From contig JBGVPD010000042.1 of assembly GCA_045126815.1 (NCBI GenBank), positions 1 through 54,955 of the forward strand: a stretch of 54,955 bases of DNA, written 5' to 3'. This document shows, piece by piece, positions 16,395 through 24,724 of this stretch. Below the pieces are notes generated by a model, which was not told the origin of the DNA, searched no databases, and saw only the letters and a program-made list of their open reading frames with translations. The position numbers and the translations under genes were made by a program. The number at the start of each line of letters is the position of its first letter. The stretch's first letter is position 1. The stretch comes from RGIG1995 sp045126815 (GTDB lineage Bacteria > Bacillota > Clostridia > Oscillospirales > CAG-272).

Positions 16395-17099
16395 ATGAAA
16401 GTTTTAGCAATCGGTTGCCATCCCGATGACCTTGAGATCGGATGCGCAGGAACACTCGCAAAGTATAAAAAACTTGGACACGAAGTTGTCGCTGTTCACG
16501 TTTGTAACGGAAACCTCGGACACGTTGTCATCATGCCCGACGAACTCAGAGAAATGAGAATTAATGAAGCAAAAAAAGCAGGTTCTCTTGCAGGTATTCC
16601 CGTAAAAACACTCGATATCGGTGACGTTCTCGTTTACGGTGATAACAAAGACCACAGAGACAAGATGACTGCTCTTATCGCTGAAGAACAGCCTGACGTT
16701 ATTATAACACACTGCCCCAACGACTATATGCCCGACCACAACGCAGTAAGCCAGTTGGTATTTGACGCTTCTTTTGCTGCAAGCGTTCCCCACTACCCCG
16801 CAACAAACGGAAAGGCTGCTAAAGTTGTTCCGATTTATTATATGGATACAGTTGGCGGAGCAGGTTCAAATCCGACGGAATACGTTGATATTTCCGAATT
16901 TATTGATCTCAAAATGGAAATGCTTAACTGCCATCAAAGCCAGCTCAAATGGATGCTCGAACACGACCACATCGACTTTGCTGAATTCGTAAAGAGTTGC
17001 GCTCGTTTCCGCGGTATTCAGTGCGGCGTTCAGTACGCTGAAGCATTTACAAAGTGTAATTTCTGGCCCAGAGTGGTACCGGGCACACTTCTTCCTTAA
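16395..17099 (+). CDS. PIG-L (LmbE-like) family deacetylase
   Basis: PIG-L enzymes are zinc hydrolases that remove N-acetyl groups from amino-sugar substrates such as GlcNAc conjugates. The 234-residue protein opens with the metal-binding and catalytic motif HPDDLEIGCAG (about residues 9-19) and has the second metal-ligand region HCPNDYMPDH near residue 115, so it should be active. The substrate is not readable from sequence. It is followed 48 nt later by a NagB-like gene, and no other gene is in the operon, which suggests consecutive steps on one amino sugar. Start choice is uncertain: ATG 16395 has GGAG 12 nt upstream, while ATG 16383 overlaps the GGAG itself. Confidence 0.85.
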   Translation: MKVLAIGCHPDDLEIGCAGTLAKYKKLGHEVVAVHVCNGNLGHVVIMPDELREMRINEAKKAGSLAGIPVKTLDIGDVLVYGDNKDHRDKMTALIAEEQPDVIITHCPNDYMPDHNAVSQLVFDASFAASVPHYPATNGKAAKVVPIYYMDTVGGAGSNPTEYVDISEFIDLKMEMLNCHQSQLKWMLEHDHIDFAEFVKSCARFRGIQCGVQYAEAFTKCNFWPRVVPGTLLP

Positions 17100-17147
17100 G
17101 TTTACTCAAAATATTTTACATAATATCTAATAGGAGGTTCATTTAAT

Positions 17148-18098
17148 ATGGATTTCATGTCAACCGTTAAAGGTTCATTACTCGAAGGTTTCTACCCTGC
17201 AGGATGGGATTTTGACAAAATCAACAAATGTATGGATTTTGCTCCCGAAGCAGCTACAGAACCCCAGCCTTTCTGGCACAAGGATTTCACACCCATCAAA
17301 TGCGATAACATCTATGCATTTGACACACTTATGGGCCACGAAATCGCTCTTAAGATCAAAGAAGCTAAAGAAGCAGGAGAAAAGATTGCTTTCATTCTTC
17401 CCGTAGGTCCTATGGGTATGTACAAATGGGCAGTTTACTTCCTCAGAGAATGGAAGATCAAATGCGACCACGTCTACACATTCAACATGGATGAATGGGC
17501 AGACAGCGAAGGCAACACACTTCCCTCAACAAACAAAGCAGCATTCCAGTGCGCTATGGAAGATGCATTCTTTAATCCCCTCGGTGAGTACACAATTCCC
17601 AAGGATCAGAGAAACTTTGCTACAAAAGCAAACCTTCCCACATATCCCGAAAAGATCGCAGCTCTCAAAGCTGAAGGTGCAAAACTTATCCTCGTATTCG
17701 GTATAGGCAGAATGTGCCACATCGCTTTCTGGGAACCCCAGTTCGCAGCTGAATTTGCTACAGACGAAGAATGGAAAAAGCAGTGCTACCGCATTGGTGC
17801 AAAACTTCACCCCCTCACAATTGAACAGAACGCTATCACAAGCTTCAAGTCACGTACTCCCCTCGTTCCTTGCCGTGCAAACACAATAGGCCCCGGCCTC
17901 TTCTTGCAGGCTGACTACATCATCGGCGGATGTGACGGTGTGTTCAATCGCGGTATGCAGTGGCAGGGTATGAGCTTCTGGATGACTCTCCGTCACGGTC
18001 CTACAAGATGGATCCCCTCCAGCTATATGCCCACAATGCCCGGTAGATTGTTCTACCTCGAAGACCTTGCAGGTCCTCTCACAGCTGAATGCAACTAA
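17148..18098 (+). CDS. Glucosamine-6-phosphate deaminase/isomerase (NagB)-like protein, divergent active site
   Basis: NagB-fold sugar-phosphate enzyme. True NagB converts glucosamine-6-phosphate to fructose-6-phosphate and ammonia. The 316-residue protein has the phosphate-loop region LPVGPMGMYK (84-93), the NMDEW motif (Asp115, equivalent to E. coli Asp72) and GIGRMCHIAFWEP (185-197). In that last motif His191 and Glu196 match E. coli His143 and Glu148, but Met189 replaces Asp141 of the ring-opening triad and the family GHIAFNEP is changed to CHIAFWEP. The C-terminal third is rich in Trp/Met and unlike NagB. Start has a TAGGAGG site. It probably acts with the upstream PIG-L deacetylase; the exact reaction is unknown. 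Confidence 0.75.
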   Translation: MDFMSTVKGSLLEGFYPAGWDFDKINKCMDFAPEAATEPQPFWHKDFTPIKCDNIYAFDTLMGHEIALKIKEAKEAGEKIAFILPVGPMGMYKWAVYFLREWKIKCDHVYTFNMDEWADSEGNTLPSTNKAAFQCAMEDAFFNPLGEYTIPKDQRNFATKANLPTYPEKIAALKAEGAKLILVFGIGRMCHIAFWEPQFAAEFATDEEWKKQCYRIGAKLHPLTIEQNAITSFKSRTPLVPCRANTIGPGLFLQADYIIGGCDGVFNRGMQWQGMSFWMTLRHGPTRWIPSSYMPTMPGRLFYLEDLAGPLTAECN

Positions 18099-18117
18099 TT
18101 CAGTAAACAAAACTTTA

Positions 18118-18153
18118 GCTCAGATTGTCAAAAGACAATCTGAGCTTTTTTTT
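18118..18153 (+). terminator. Intrinsic terminator of the PIG-L / NagB-like operon
   Basis: A 12-bp perfect stem GCTCAGATTGTC/GACAATCTGAGC with an AAAA loop and eight U residues. Confidence 0.97.
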
Positions 18154-18232
18154 GATTCTTTTTCTCCGCCTTAAACCAAACAAAAGTCATACCACAAACC
18201 AAAACTTTCTAAAAAAGCAGAGTAAAACACAA

Positions 18233-18259
18233 CAAAAAAACGCCCTCAAAATCGAGAGC
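18233..18259 (-). terminator. Intrinsic terminator of the solute-binding protein gene
   Basis: On the minus strand GCTCTCGA pairs with TTGAGGGC (with G-U pairs), followed by seven U residues, about 35 nt after the stop codon. Confidence 0.82.
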
Positions 18260-18293
18260 ATTTTTATTGTATCATACTTTAATAGCCTTTGAA

Positions 18294-19790
18294 TTATTTA
18301 TCAGTTATCTTATCAAAGTCAAGATATGTACGCTGAATTTCAGCATTGATCGCAGACTGCAATCTCTTGTACATTGTAGAGATACTTGATCCACTTCTTA
18401 CGTCGCTGTCAAGAAGCTTTGAGCAAAGACCACCAAAGTCGTAGTACATACCAACGTCATATACACGACCCTGCTTGATTATTTCAAGGTTTGCTTCTGA
18501 TTCGTCGTCGCGTGCATGTCTTCTCTTAAGAAGTGTTTCGTACCAAGCGGGCTCAACCCATACGCTTGAGAAGTAGTTCATATCTTCAATGATCTGTGCT
18601 GTTCTCTGGAGTTCTTCACCCTTAAGTGTTGTGGGAAGTGCTACCATCGCGCACATGAAAGGATACATTGAACGGTATTCAGCCTGTTCAGCGTTGTACT
18701 TGGGGAAAGGAACTATACCAAATTCGCTTTCCATGTCAGCAAACTGGTGAATAATGTTTGTACCTTCATAGTGGAAGAGGTAGAGGTCCTGGCAGAACAA
18801 TGAACGTGCATAGTCGAACTTATCGTTGTATCCGTGCAAATCCTGAGCTGACATATCGTCTATGCTCCATGAGCTTGCAGATGAGAATACCTTCTTAACT
18901 TTGCTGTATACGTCTTCTGTCTTATCTTTGTTAGCAGAATCCATCATTGTTACAACGGGTTTACCTGTTGCAGGATCGTTTGTAGTAGCACGAACGCCTG
19001 CACCGTAAAGGAACATTCTTCCGTTGTGGTGTTCGTAAAGTGTACCGTATCTGTCAACTTCTGTGTACTGCTGGTCACCGTTTGCATCTTCGTGAATTGA
19101 CATAACAAGGTTTGACCAGTTATCAATTGTCCACTGGTTGTTGTCCATGTACTCATAGGGGCTTGTAAGGTTCTTTTCAGTGATAAGCTGCTTGTTGAAG
19201 TATACAACAAACGCGATTTCCTGAACGTTAAGGTCGCAGTTTGTGAAGAAAAGCTTGTCGCCGATCAAAAGTTCTTCTGCTGCGTTGTTGTCCCAATATG
19301 ACTTTGTCATATCAAACATTTCAACAGATTTGAGGTCGAGAAGGTGTCCTTCTTTTGCGAGTGTTGCAAGTTTTCTTGCACTACCGATAATGATATCAAA
19401 CTCTGTTGAGTTACCCATTACCTGATTACGAACTGTTGTAACAAGGTCAGTTACTCTCAACTGTTCGAAAGTAATGTTGTACTTGTCTGAAAGATAGCTG
19501 TTACGCTTATAAACCGAGTCGAGAAGTGTGTCACCTGTTTCGCCTTCGGCAACCATGTAGTTGGTTGAGTAAGCGTTGTCATCAAGATAGGGTTCGCAAA
19601 TAAATGTGAACTCATAGCCGTTGTAATCTACTGCGGGCAAATCACGGAAATCCTCTGTCTTGGGGAAGTCCATAGAAACGTTGCCTTTGTTTCCATCTTT
19701 GTCTTTGCCGCCGCATGCTGCCATTACAGCTACTGCCATAATAACAACCAAAAGAAGAGCCATAAGTCTTGCTAAAGATGTTTTTTTCAT
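18294..19790 (-). CDS. Extracellular solute-binding lipoprotein (orphan ABC-type substrate-binding protein)
   Basis: A 498-residue secreted lipoprotein: basic start MKKTSLAR, a hydrophobic segment, and the lipobox VMAAC with Cys26 as the lipidation site, then a short charged linker and a large mixed domain resembling family 1 (sugar-type) solute-binding proteins, with FDIIIGSARKLATLAKEGHLLDL and the later FGIVPFPKYNAEQ typical of that fold. The ligand is unknown. No permease or ATPase gene is adjacent, so it must serve a transporter encoded elsewhere or act as a sensor or binding protein. It has its own promoter (19824-19852) and terminator, so it is monocistronic. Confidence 0.85.
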   Translation of the reverse strand: MKKTSLARLMALLLVVIMAVAVMAACGGKDKDGNKGNVSMDFPKTEDFRDLPAVDYNGYEFTFICEPYLDDNAYSTNYMVAEGETGDTLLDSVYKRNSYLSDKYNITFEQLRVTDLVTTVRNQVMGNSTEFDIIIGSARKLATLAKEGHLLDLKSVEMFDMTKSYWDNNAAEELLIGDKLFFTNCDLNVQEIAFVVYFNKQLITEKNLTSPYEYMDNNQWTIDNWSNLVMSIHEDANGDQQYTEVDRYGTLYEHHNGRMFLYGAGVRATTNDPATGKPVVTMMDSANKDKTEDVYSKVKKVFSSASSWSIDDMSAQDLHGYNDKFDYARSLFCQDLYLFHYEGTNIIHQFADMESEFGIVPFPKYNAEQAEYRSMYPFMCAMVALPTTLKGEELQRTAQIIEDMNYFSSVWVEPAWYETLLKRRHARDDESEANLEIIKQGRVYDVGMYYDFGGLCSKLLDSDVRSGSSISTMYKRLQSAINAEIQRTYLDFDKITDK

Positions 19791-19823
19791 AGCAATCTCC
19801 TTATAAAAATTTTTTACATATAC

Positions 19824-19852
19824 AGTATATCAACGAATAACTTTTTTGTCAA
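19824..19852 (-). promoter_or_regulatory. Sigma-A promoter of the solute-binding protein gene
   Basis: Minus strand TTGACA, 17-bp spacer, TATACT, with an AAGGAGA ribosome-binding site downstream. Confidence 0.87.
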
Positions 19853-20011
19853 TATGAAATAACACTTTGTTTACTTTTGGTAATAATTCTTTCACAATTT
19901 TTAGTCAATTTTACCATTTGCAAACCGTATAGTTTTGTATGTATTCAACAACAAAAAAACTATCCTTAAATATAAAGCGATTAAACTCGTTTTTCTAAAA
20001 CTAATTCTCCG

Positions 20012-21043
20012 TCAATCAAACTCGTAATGTCTCTTGGTTTTCGAAAAACTGATAGCTTTTTTAGGATCCTTCAAGTATCTTTCAAGAGCCTTTCCCGTAC
20101 CGATAGCAACACACGAAATTGCATTCTCTGCAACCTTCGTTTTTATGCCGGTAACGTTAGCTGTCAAGTGGTCAAGTCCATAAAGCATACTTCCACCGCC
20201 CGTCATAACTATTCCGTTCTTCGTTATATCTTTAAGCATTTCGGGAGATATCTTCTCTATAACCGAACATACAGCCTCAATTATTGACGTAATGGGTTCT
20301 TCGAGAGCTCCTACCATTTCCGACGAAGTAAGCTTCACAGCCTTCGGAACCCCCTCAAGCAGACTTCTTCCCTTAACTTCAACAGTCAAAGGCTCTTCTC
20401 TCTGCCAAACCGTTCCTATCTCCATTTTTACTCTTTCGGCTGTTCTTTCGCCTATAAGCAGGTTATGTTTTCTTCTTACATATCTTATTATAGCTTCATC
20501 AAACTTATCTCCGCCGACTCTCACAGATTCAGAGTATACTATCTGTCCGTATGCTATTACGGCAATATCAGTAGTTCCTCCCCCTATATCAACAACCATT
20601 TTCGCATCGGCACCCATAATATCAAGCCCCGCGCCTATTGCTGCCGCCAATGATTCTTCTATGAGATAAGTGTAACGTGCGCCGATCTGAGTCGTCGCAT
20701 CTCTAACTGCCCTTTCCTCAACGTCGGTTATACCTCCGGGCACACACACGGCAATTATCGGCTTAAATATCTGCGATATCGAAGTCGCTTTTTTTATAAA
20801 TTGCTGGAGCATCGTCAATGTAAATTCATATTTACTGATAACGCCCTCGCTCATCGGCTTTATAACAGATATACCGGGCGGCGTTTTGCCCAACATCAAA
20901 ATAGCTTCTTTACCTATTTCTATAATCTCGCCCGTCTCGTCATTTACCGCTACCGCCGAAGGCTCGTCAAGAACTATGCCCTTACCCTTCACGTATATAA
21001 GCACCGATGACGTGCCAAGGTCAATTCCAATATACCTTGCCAA
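20012..21043 (-). CDS. mreB: MreB-family rod-shape actin, stand-alone paralogue with intact active site
   Basis: Bacterial actin that polymerises on the membrane and steers the wall-elongation machinery. The 343-residue protein has phosphate loop 1 (IGIDLGTSS, residues 5-13), the catalytic-glutamate loop LIEESLAAAIGAGL (Glu130), phosphate loop 2 VVDIGGGTTD (Asp152) and the adenosine motif MTGGGSMLYGL. It aligns without gaps over the first 160 residues with the second MreB at 40892-41890 but, unlike that copy, keeps both hydrolysis residues. It is monocistronic with its own promoter and no mreC/mreD beside it, as for Mbl or MreBH in Bacillus. A start codon preceded by a GGGGGAG site supports 21043. 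Confidence 0.93.
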   Translation of the reverse strand: MARYIGIDLGTSSVLIYVKGKGIVLDEPSAVAVNDETGEIIEIGKEAILMLGKTPPGISVIKPMSEGVISKYEFTLTMLQQFIKKATSISQIFKPIIAVCVPGGITDVEERAVRDATTQIGARYTYLIEESLAAAIGAGLDIMGADAKMVVDIGGGTTDIAVIAYGQIVYSESVRVGGDKFDEAIIRYVRRKHNLLIGERTAERVKMEIGTVWQREEPLTVEVKGRSLLEGVPKAVKLTSSEMVGALEEPITSIIEAVCSVIEKISPEMLKDITKNGIVMTGGGSMLYGLDHLTANVTGIKTKVAENAISCVAIGTGKALERYLKDPKKAISFSKTKRHYEFD

Positions 21044-21089
21044 ACAAAACTCCCCCTTTCTCTGCTTTTCGTCATTTTTTAACTTTTTT

Positions 21090-21118
21090 ATTATACTACA
21101 CCTTTTTCAATTTTGCAA
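21090..21118 (-). promoter_or_regulatory. Sigma-A promoter of the stand-alone mreB
   Basis: Minus strand TTGCAA, 17-bp spacer, TATAAT. Confidence 0.8.
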
Positions 21119-21195
21119 CACCTTTTAAGTTAATATATCAACATACAAAAAGTTGAAATTTTTTGACGGGTTTTAAAGTTATTTTTTATTTGCAC

Positions 21196-21224
21196 TTGAA
21201 ATGGGGATAATCGTATGCTATAAT
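21196..21224 (+). promoter_or_regulatory. Sigma-A promoter of argS-yebC
   Basis: TTGAAA, 17-bp spacer, TATAAT with TG extended -10, 62 nt before the argS start. Confidence 0.85.
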
Positions 21225-21286
21225 ATATAAGTTAAAATGGATAAATTTGTGAAAAAACACAATAAATAAAGAGAAAGGATAAAAAT

Positions 21287-23002
21287 ATGTTACTTTTCAA
21301 GAAACACCTTTCGTGCAGTTTAAAAAACGTGCTTGACAGTATTAATTCGTCTCACGGTCTAAACGAAGAGTCTATAATGCAAATGCTTGAATATCCGCCC
21401 GACGACAAGATGGGTGATATCGCTCTTCCCTGTTTCAAGCTTTCAAAAACTCTTCGAATGTCCCCCGTTATGATCTCCGAAAAGATCGCGTCGGAATTAA
21501 GCGATGAGAACATTGAAAGAATTGAAACCGTAAACGGATACCTCAACATATATATAAAGAAAAGCTATTTTTCAAACAGTATCCTTAAAACAGTTTTGGA
21601 AAAGGGAGAAACTTTTGGCTCTTTCGACTTTGGAAAAGGAAAGACCGTCGTACTCGACTATTCTTCCCCCAACGTTGCAAAGCCTTTCCATATAGGTCAC
21701 TTAGGTACAACGGTAATCGGTCATTCGCTTAAAAAACTCCACGAATTTGCAGGATACAAATGTGTGGGCGTTAACCATTTAGGCGACTGGGGAACACAGT
21801 TCGGCAAACTTATAGTTGCATACAATCTTTGGGGAAATAAAGAAGAGATCGAACAAAAAGGTATTGACGAACTCGTTGCTCTTTACGTTAGATTCCACAA
21901 AGAAGCAGAAGAAAATCCCGAACTGAACGACCAAGCAAGAAATGAATTTACAAAGCTTGAACATTTTGACGAAGAGAATATAAAGCTTTGGAAATGGTTT
22001 ATCGATATCAGTATCGAAGAATACAAAAAAACTTACAAACAGCTTGATATTGAGTTTGACAGCTACTGCGGAGAAAGCTTCTACAGCGACAAAATGCCCG
22101 CTGTTATTGAAGAAATGAAACAGAAAAACCTTTTGAAGATCGACGACGGCGCTTCCGTGGTTGACCTTGAAGAATACAAGATGCCCCCCTGCCTCATCCT
22201 TAAACGTGACGGTTCTTCGCTCTATCCCGCAAGAGATATTTCGGCTGCTCTCTACCGTAAAAACACATACGATTTTGAAAAGGTTATTTACGTTACGGAT
22301 GCAGGTCAGTCACTTCACTTTGCTCAGTGGTTCAAGGTTGTTGAGCTTATGGGATACGAATGGGCTAAAAATTTAGTACACGTTCCTTACGGTAAGGTAA
22401 GTTTAAACGGAGAAAAATTGGCAACGAGAACGGGCAACGTTATACTTCTTAAAGACTTGTTCGCTTCGGCTATCGACAAAGTTAAGAACATAATGGACGA
22501 AAAGAACCCCAACCTCGAAAACAGAGACGAAAAAGCAATCGCTGTCGGTGTTGGCGCTATTGTATTCTACTATCTTTCAAACAACAGAATTAAAGATATA
22601 AACTTCATGCTCGAAGATGCGCTCTGCTTTGACGGAAATACAGGCCCCTATGCTCAGTACACATACGCAAGAACTTGCAGCGTACTTGAAAAAGCGCAAA
22701 ACATTGATAGAAATAAAGATATTGATTACGAAATAAACGACAAAGAAAAAACTTTGCTCAGAACCATCTCACTCTTCCCCGAAAAAGTTCTTCAGGCAAT
22801 TAACGAATACGAACCCTCGGTGATCACAAGATATATCCTCGACGTTTGTACTTCATTTAACGGTTTCTACCACGATTGCCAGATACTCGGCGCTGAAGAC
22901 GAGAATGCAAAATTATTCAGACTCAACCTTACAGAAGCTACGAAACACGTTCTCGGAAATGCATTTTCGCTTATCTGTATGAGAAAAACAGAAAAGATTT
23001 AA
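21287..23002 (+). CDS. argS: Arginyl-tRNA synthetase
   Basis: Class I synthetase that charges tRNA-Arg in the cytosol. The 571 residues comprise an N-terminal Add-1 domain (about 1-115), the catalytic Rossmann fold with SSPNVAKPFHIGHLG (HIGH signature near residue 140) and the C-terminal DALR anticodon-binding domain ending MRKTEKI. In the second signature position it has GEKLATRTGN instead of KMSKS, the usual state for most ArgRS. The start at 21287 follows a GAAAGGA site. It is the first gene of a two-gene operon with yebC 12 nt downstream. Confidence 0.96.
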   Translation: MLLFKKHLSCSLKNVLDSINSSHGLNEESIMQMLEYPPDDKMGDIALPCFKLSKTLRMSPVMISEKIASELSDENIERIETVNGYLNIYIKKSYFSNSILKTVLEKGETFGSFDFGKGKTVVLDYSSPNVAKPFHIGHLGTTVIGHSLKKLHEFAGYKCVGVNHLGDWGTQFGKLIVAYNLWGNKEEIEQKGIDELVALYVRFHKEAEENPELNDQARNEFTKLEHFDEENIKLWKWFIDISIEEYKKTYKQLDIEFDSYCGESFYSDKMPAVIEEMKQKNLLKIDDGASVVDLEEYKMPPCLILKRDGSSLYPARDISAALYRKNTYDFEKVIYVTDAGQSLHFAQWFKVVELMGYEWAKNLVHVPYGKVSLNGEKLATRTGNVILLKDLFASAIDKVKNIMDEKNPNLENRDEKAIAVGVGAIVFYYLSNNRIKDINFMLEDALCFDGNTGPYAQYTYARTCSVLEKAQNIDRNKDIDYEINDKEKTLLRTISLFPEKVLQAINEYEPSVITRYILDVCTSFNGFYHDCQILGAEDENAKLFRLNLTEATKHVLGNAFSLICMRKTEKI

Positions 23003-23014
23003 GGAGATATAATT

Positions 23015-23749
23015 ATGTCAGGACATTCAAAATGGAAAAACATTATGCATAAGAAAGAAAAAACAGACGCTCAAAAAGCAAAAGTTTTTTCTAAAGTGGG
23101 AAAAGAAATCACAGTTTGCGTTAAGGAAGGCGGTCCCGATCCCGTATCAAACAGCAAACTCCGCGACCTTATAGCAAAAGCTAAGTCACTTAACGTTCCC
23201 AACGACAATATTGACAGAATTATCAAAAAAGCAACTGCTGCAGACAGCGCAAACTATGAAGAAATTGTCTACGAAGGTTATGGCCCCTCCGGTGTTGCCG
23301 TTATCGTAGAAGCATTGACAGACAATCGCAACCGTACGGGCGGTGACGTTAGACACTACTTTGACAAATACGGCGCAAGTTTGGGACAGACGGGCTGTGT
23401 AAGCTATCTGTTTACCGATAAAGGCGTTATTATCATCGAGAAGAAAGACGGTCTTGATGAAGATAAACTTATGGAAGACGCACTTGAAGCAGGGGCTGAA
23501 GATTTCGTTGACGAAGGCGATATCTTCGAGATCTACACAACTCCCGAAGATCTTGACTTTGTAAGCAACACACTTAAAGATAAAGGCTATACGGTTGAAT
23601 CTGCTGAAAAAGATAAGATCCCCTCAAACTACGTTACACTCGACAACGAGGACGACCTCAAAAAAATGAGACTTCTTATCGAATATCTTGAAGAACACGA
23701 TGACGTTCAAGAGATATATCACAACTGGGAATCTCCCGACGAAGAATAA
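23015..23749 (+). CDS. yebC: YebC/TACO1-family protein
   Basis: YebC-family proteins were first described as transcriptional regulators; more recent work links the family to translation of difficult (proline-rich) sequences, as for mitochondrial TACO1. The 244-residue protein has the signature MSGHSKWKNIMHKKEKTDAQ at the N-terminus, then NIDRIIKKA and the central EGYGPSGVAVIVEALTDNRNRT and GASLGQTGCVSYLF motifs. Full length. AAGGAGA precedes the ATG. It is co-transcribed with argS, a context that fits a translation role better than a dedicated regulator. Confidence 0.95.
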   Translation: MSGHSKWKNIMHKKEKTDAQKAKVFSKVGKEITVCVKEGGPDPVSNSKLRDLIAKAKSLNVPNDNIDRIIKKATAADSANYEEIVYEGYGPSGVAVIVEALTDNRNRTGGDVRHYFDKYGASLGQTGCVSYLFTDKGVIIIEKKDGLDEDKLMEDALEAGAEDFVDEGDIFEIYTTPEDLDFVSNTLKDKGYTVESAEKDKIPSNYVTLDNEDDLKKMRLLIEYLEEHDDVQEIYHNWESPDEE

Positions 23750-23770
23750 TCATATTTTTATACACGAGCA

Positions 23771-23823
23771 AAAGCTGTTGGTATTCCGCTTATTTTTAAT
23801 TCGGAAACACCAACAGCTTTCTT
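23771..23823 (+). terminator. Terminator between yebC and the convergent TIGR04086 gene
   Basis: AAAGCTGTTGGT/ACCAACAGCTTT (23771-23782 with 23809-23820), extended by an inner TTCCG/CGGAA pairing and followed by T-rich sequence. It may serve both convergent genes. Confidence 0.92.
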
Positions 23824-23826
23824 TTA

Positions 23827-24228
23827 TTATCTTTTTGTATGTTTTCTTTTTTTCTTTTTTGGAGATCTTCCGAACACTATTCCTCCTATAACCGCTGCTA
23901 AAGGTATAGATAAAAACAATAACCAGCTAACCAAGCTTGTTTTTTCTCCGTTACTCTGAAGCATAAACGACATTACCATAATAAAAAACATAAAACATAC
24001 GCCCGATATTAAAGCCGACAACAAAGGAAGATCCTTCTTTCCAAAACAAGACACCACTCCGCCGACGAATGCGGAAACGAAAAGAATTATTTTGCCCCAT
24101 ATGTCGATATATTTTGTCATATCTTCTCCCCTATAACAAATATATCCGATCAAGAATAATAAAACTACCCCCGTTAAAACCGAAACAATAAACCCTTTTA
24201 CGCCTTTTTTTACATTTTCCATTTGCAT
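23827..24228 (-). CDS. TIGR04086-type small integral membrane protein
   Basis: A 133-residue protein with four predicted membrane segments (about residues 11-30, 41-60, 68-88, 98-118) and a strongly basic C-terminal tail RSPKKKKRKHTKR. Its position directly after yajC and its four-helix pattern match the TIGR04086 family, common in Clostridia and of unknown function. The ATG at 24228 is preceded by AAAGGG 9-10 nt upstream, but that site lies in the 3' arm of a strong terminator-like hairpin (24236-24278), so translation may be sensitive to that structure. An ATG at 24252 is a possible but poorly supported longer start. Confidence 0.75.
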   Translation of the reverse strand: MQMENVKKGVKGFIVSVLTGVVLLFLIGYICYRGEDMTKYIDIWGKIILFVSAFVGGVVSCFGKKDLPLLSALISGVCFMFFIMVMSFMLQSNGEKTSLVSWLLFLSIPLAAVIGGIVFGRSPKKKKRKHTKR

Positions 24229-24235
24229 AAAAATA

Positions 24236-24278
24236 CACCCTTTCATTAACATCTTTTATAAATGTTTATGAAAGGGTG
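24236..24278 (-). terminator. Bidirectional-looking hairpin between yajC and the TIGR04086 gene
   Basis: CACCCTTTCAT (24236-24246) pairs perfectly with ATGAAAGGGTG (24268-24278), with an inner AACAT/ATGTT stem. On the minus strand it is followed by TATTTTT, giving an intrinsic terminator for yajC. The same 3' arm carries the ribosome-binding site of the next gene. Confidence 0.85.
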
Positions 24279-24298
24279 AGTATTTTTATTCCGAAAGA

Positions 24299-24607
24299 TT
24301 ATTCGCAATCTTCAGCTTTTACGTCAACGCATTTAACAGCGCTCTTTAAAATTCTGATCTTTGTCTTATCTCCGCTTGTTTCAAGAAGAACAGTCTCTTC
24401 TTTGATGCTGATGATCTTTCCGATAATTCCACCGATCGTGGTAATCTCATCGCCAACCTGAAGCTCATTTCTCATTTTCTGGATTGCCTGTTCCTGCTTC
24501 TTCTGAGGTTTGATCATAAAGAAGTACATAAGTACGAACATAAGTCCCAAAAGAATAAGTGAACCGTACGTTTCAAAAAATCCGGGCTGCTGTGCCATTA
24601 ATGTCAT
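24299..24607 (-). CDS. yajC: Preprotein translocase accessory subunit YajC
   Basis: YajC is a small single-pass membrane protein that associates with the SecDF complex. The 102 residues show a short N-terminus, one membrane helix around residues 15-33 (SLILLGLMFVLMYFFMI), then the family motif KPQKKQEQ and a small soluble domain with VGDEITTIGGIIGKI, the YajC signature. The start follows a GGAGG site. It has its own promoter (24652-24680) and a terminator-like hairpin behind, with the TIGR04086 membrane protein next. secD and secF are not in the window. Confidence 0.95.
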   Translation of the reverse strand: MTLMAQQPGFFETYGSLILLGLMFVLMYFFMIKPQKKQEQAIQKMRNELQVGDEITTIGGIIGKIISIKEETVLLETSGDKTKIRILKSAVKCVDVKAEDCE

Positions 24608-24651
24608 TTCGTTTTCCTCCGATTTTTGTTCTGAATTTAATAATTGAAACT

Positions 24652-24680
24652 ATTATATACTTAATTACAACTTCTTGCAA
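24652..24680 (-). promoter_or_regulatory. Sigma-A promoter of yajC
   Basis: Minus strand TTGCAA, 17-bp spacer, TATAAT in the gap between recG and yajC. Confidence 0.82.
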
Positions 24681-24724
24681 GTATATAATGTAAATTTTTA
24701 TAAAAACGGTTGTTTTTTCATAGA

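Noticed and set aside
22393..22450. ArgRS without a KMSKS motif
   Set aside because: Most ArgRS enzymes lack a canonical KMSKS, so this is normal.
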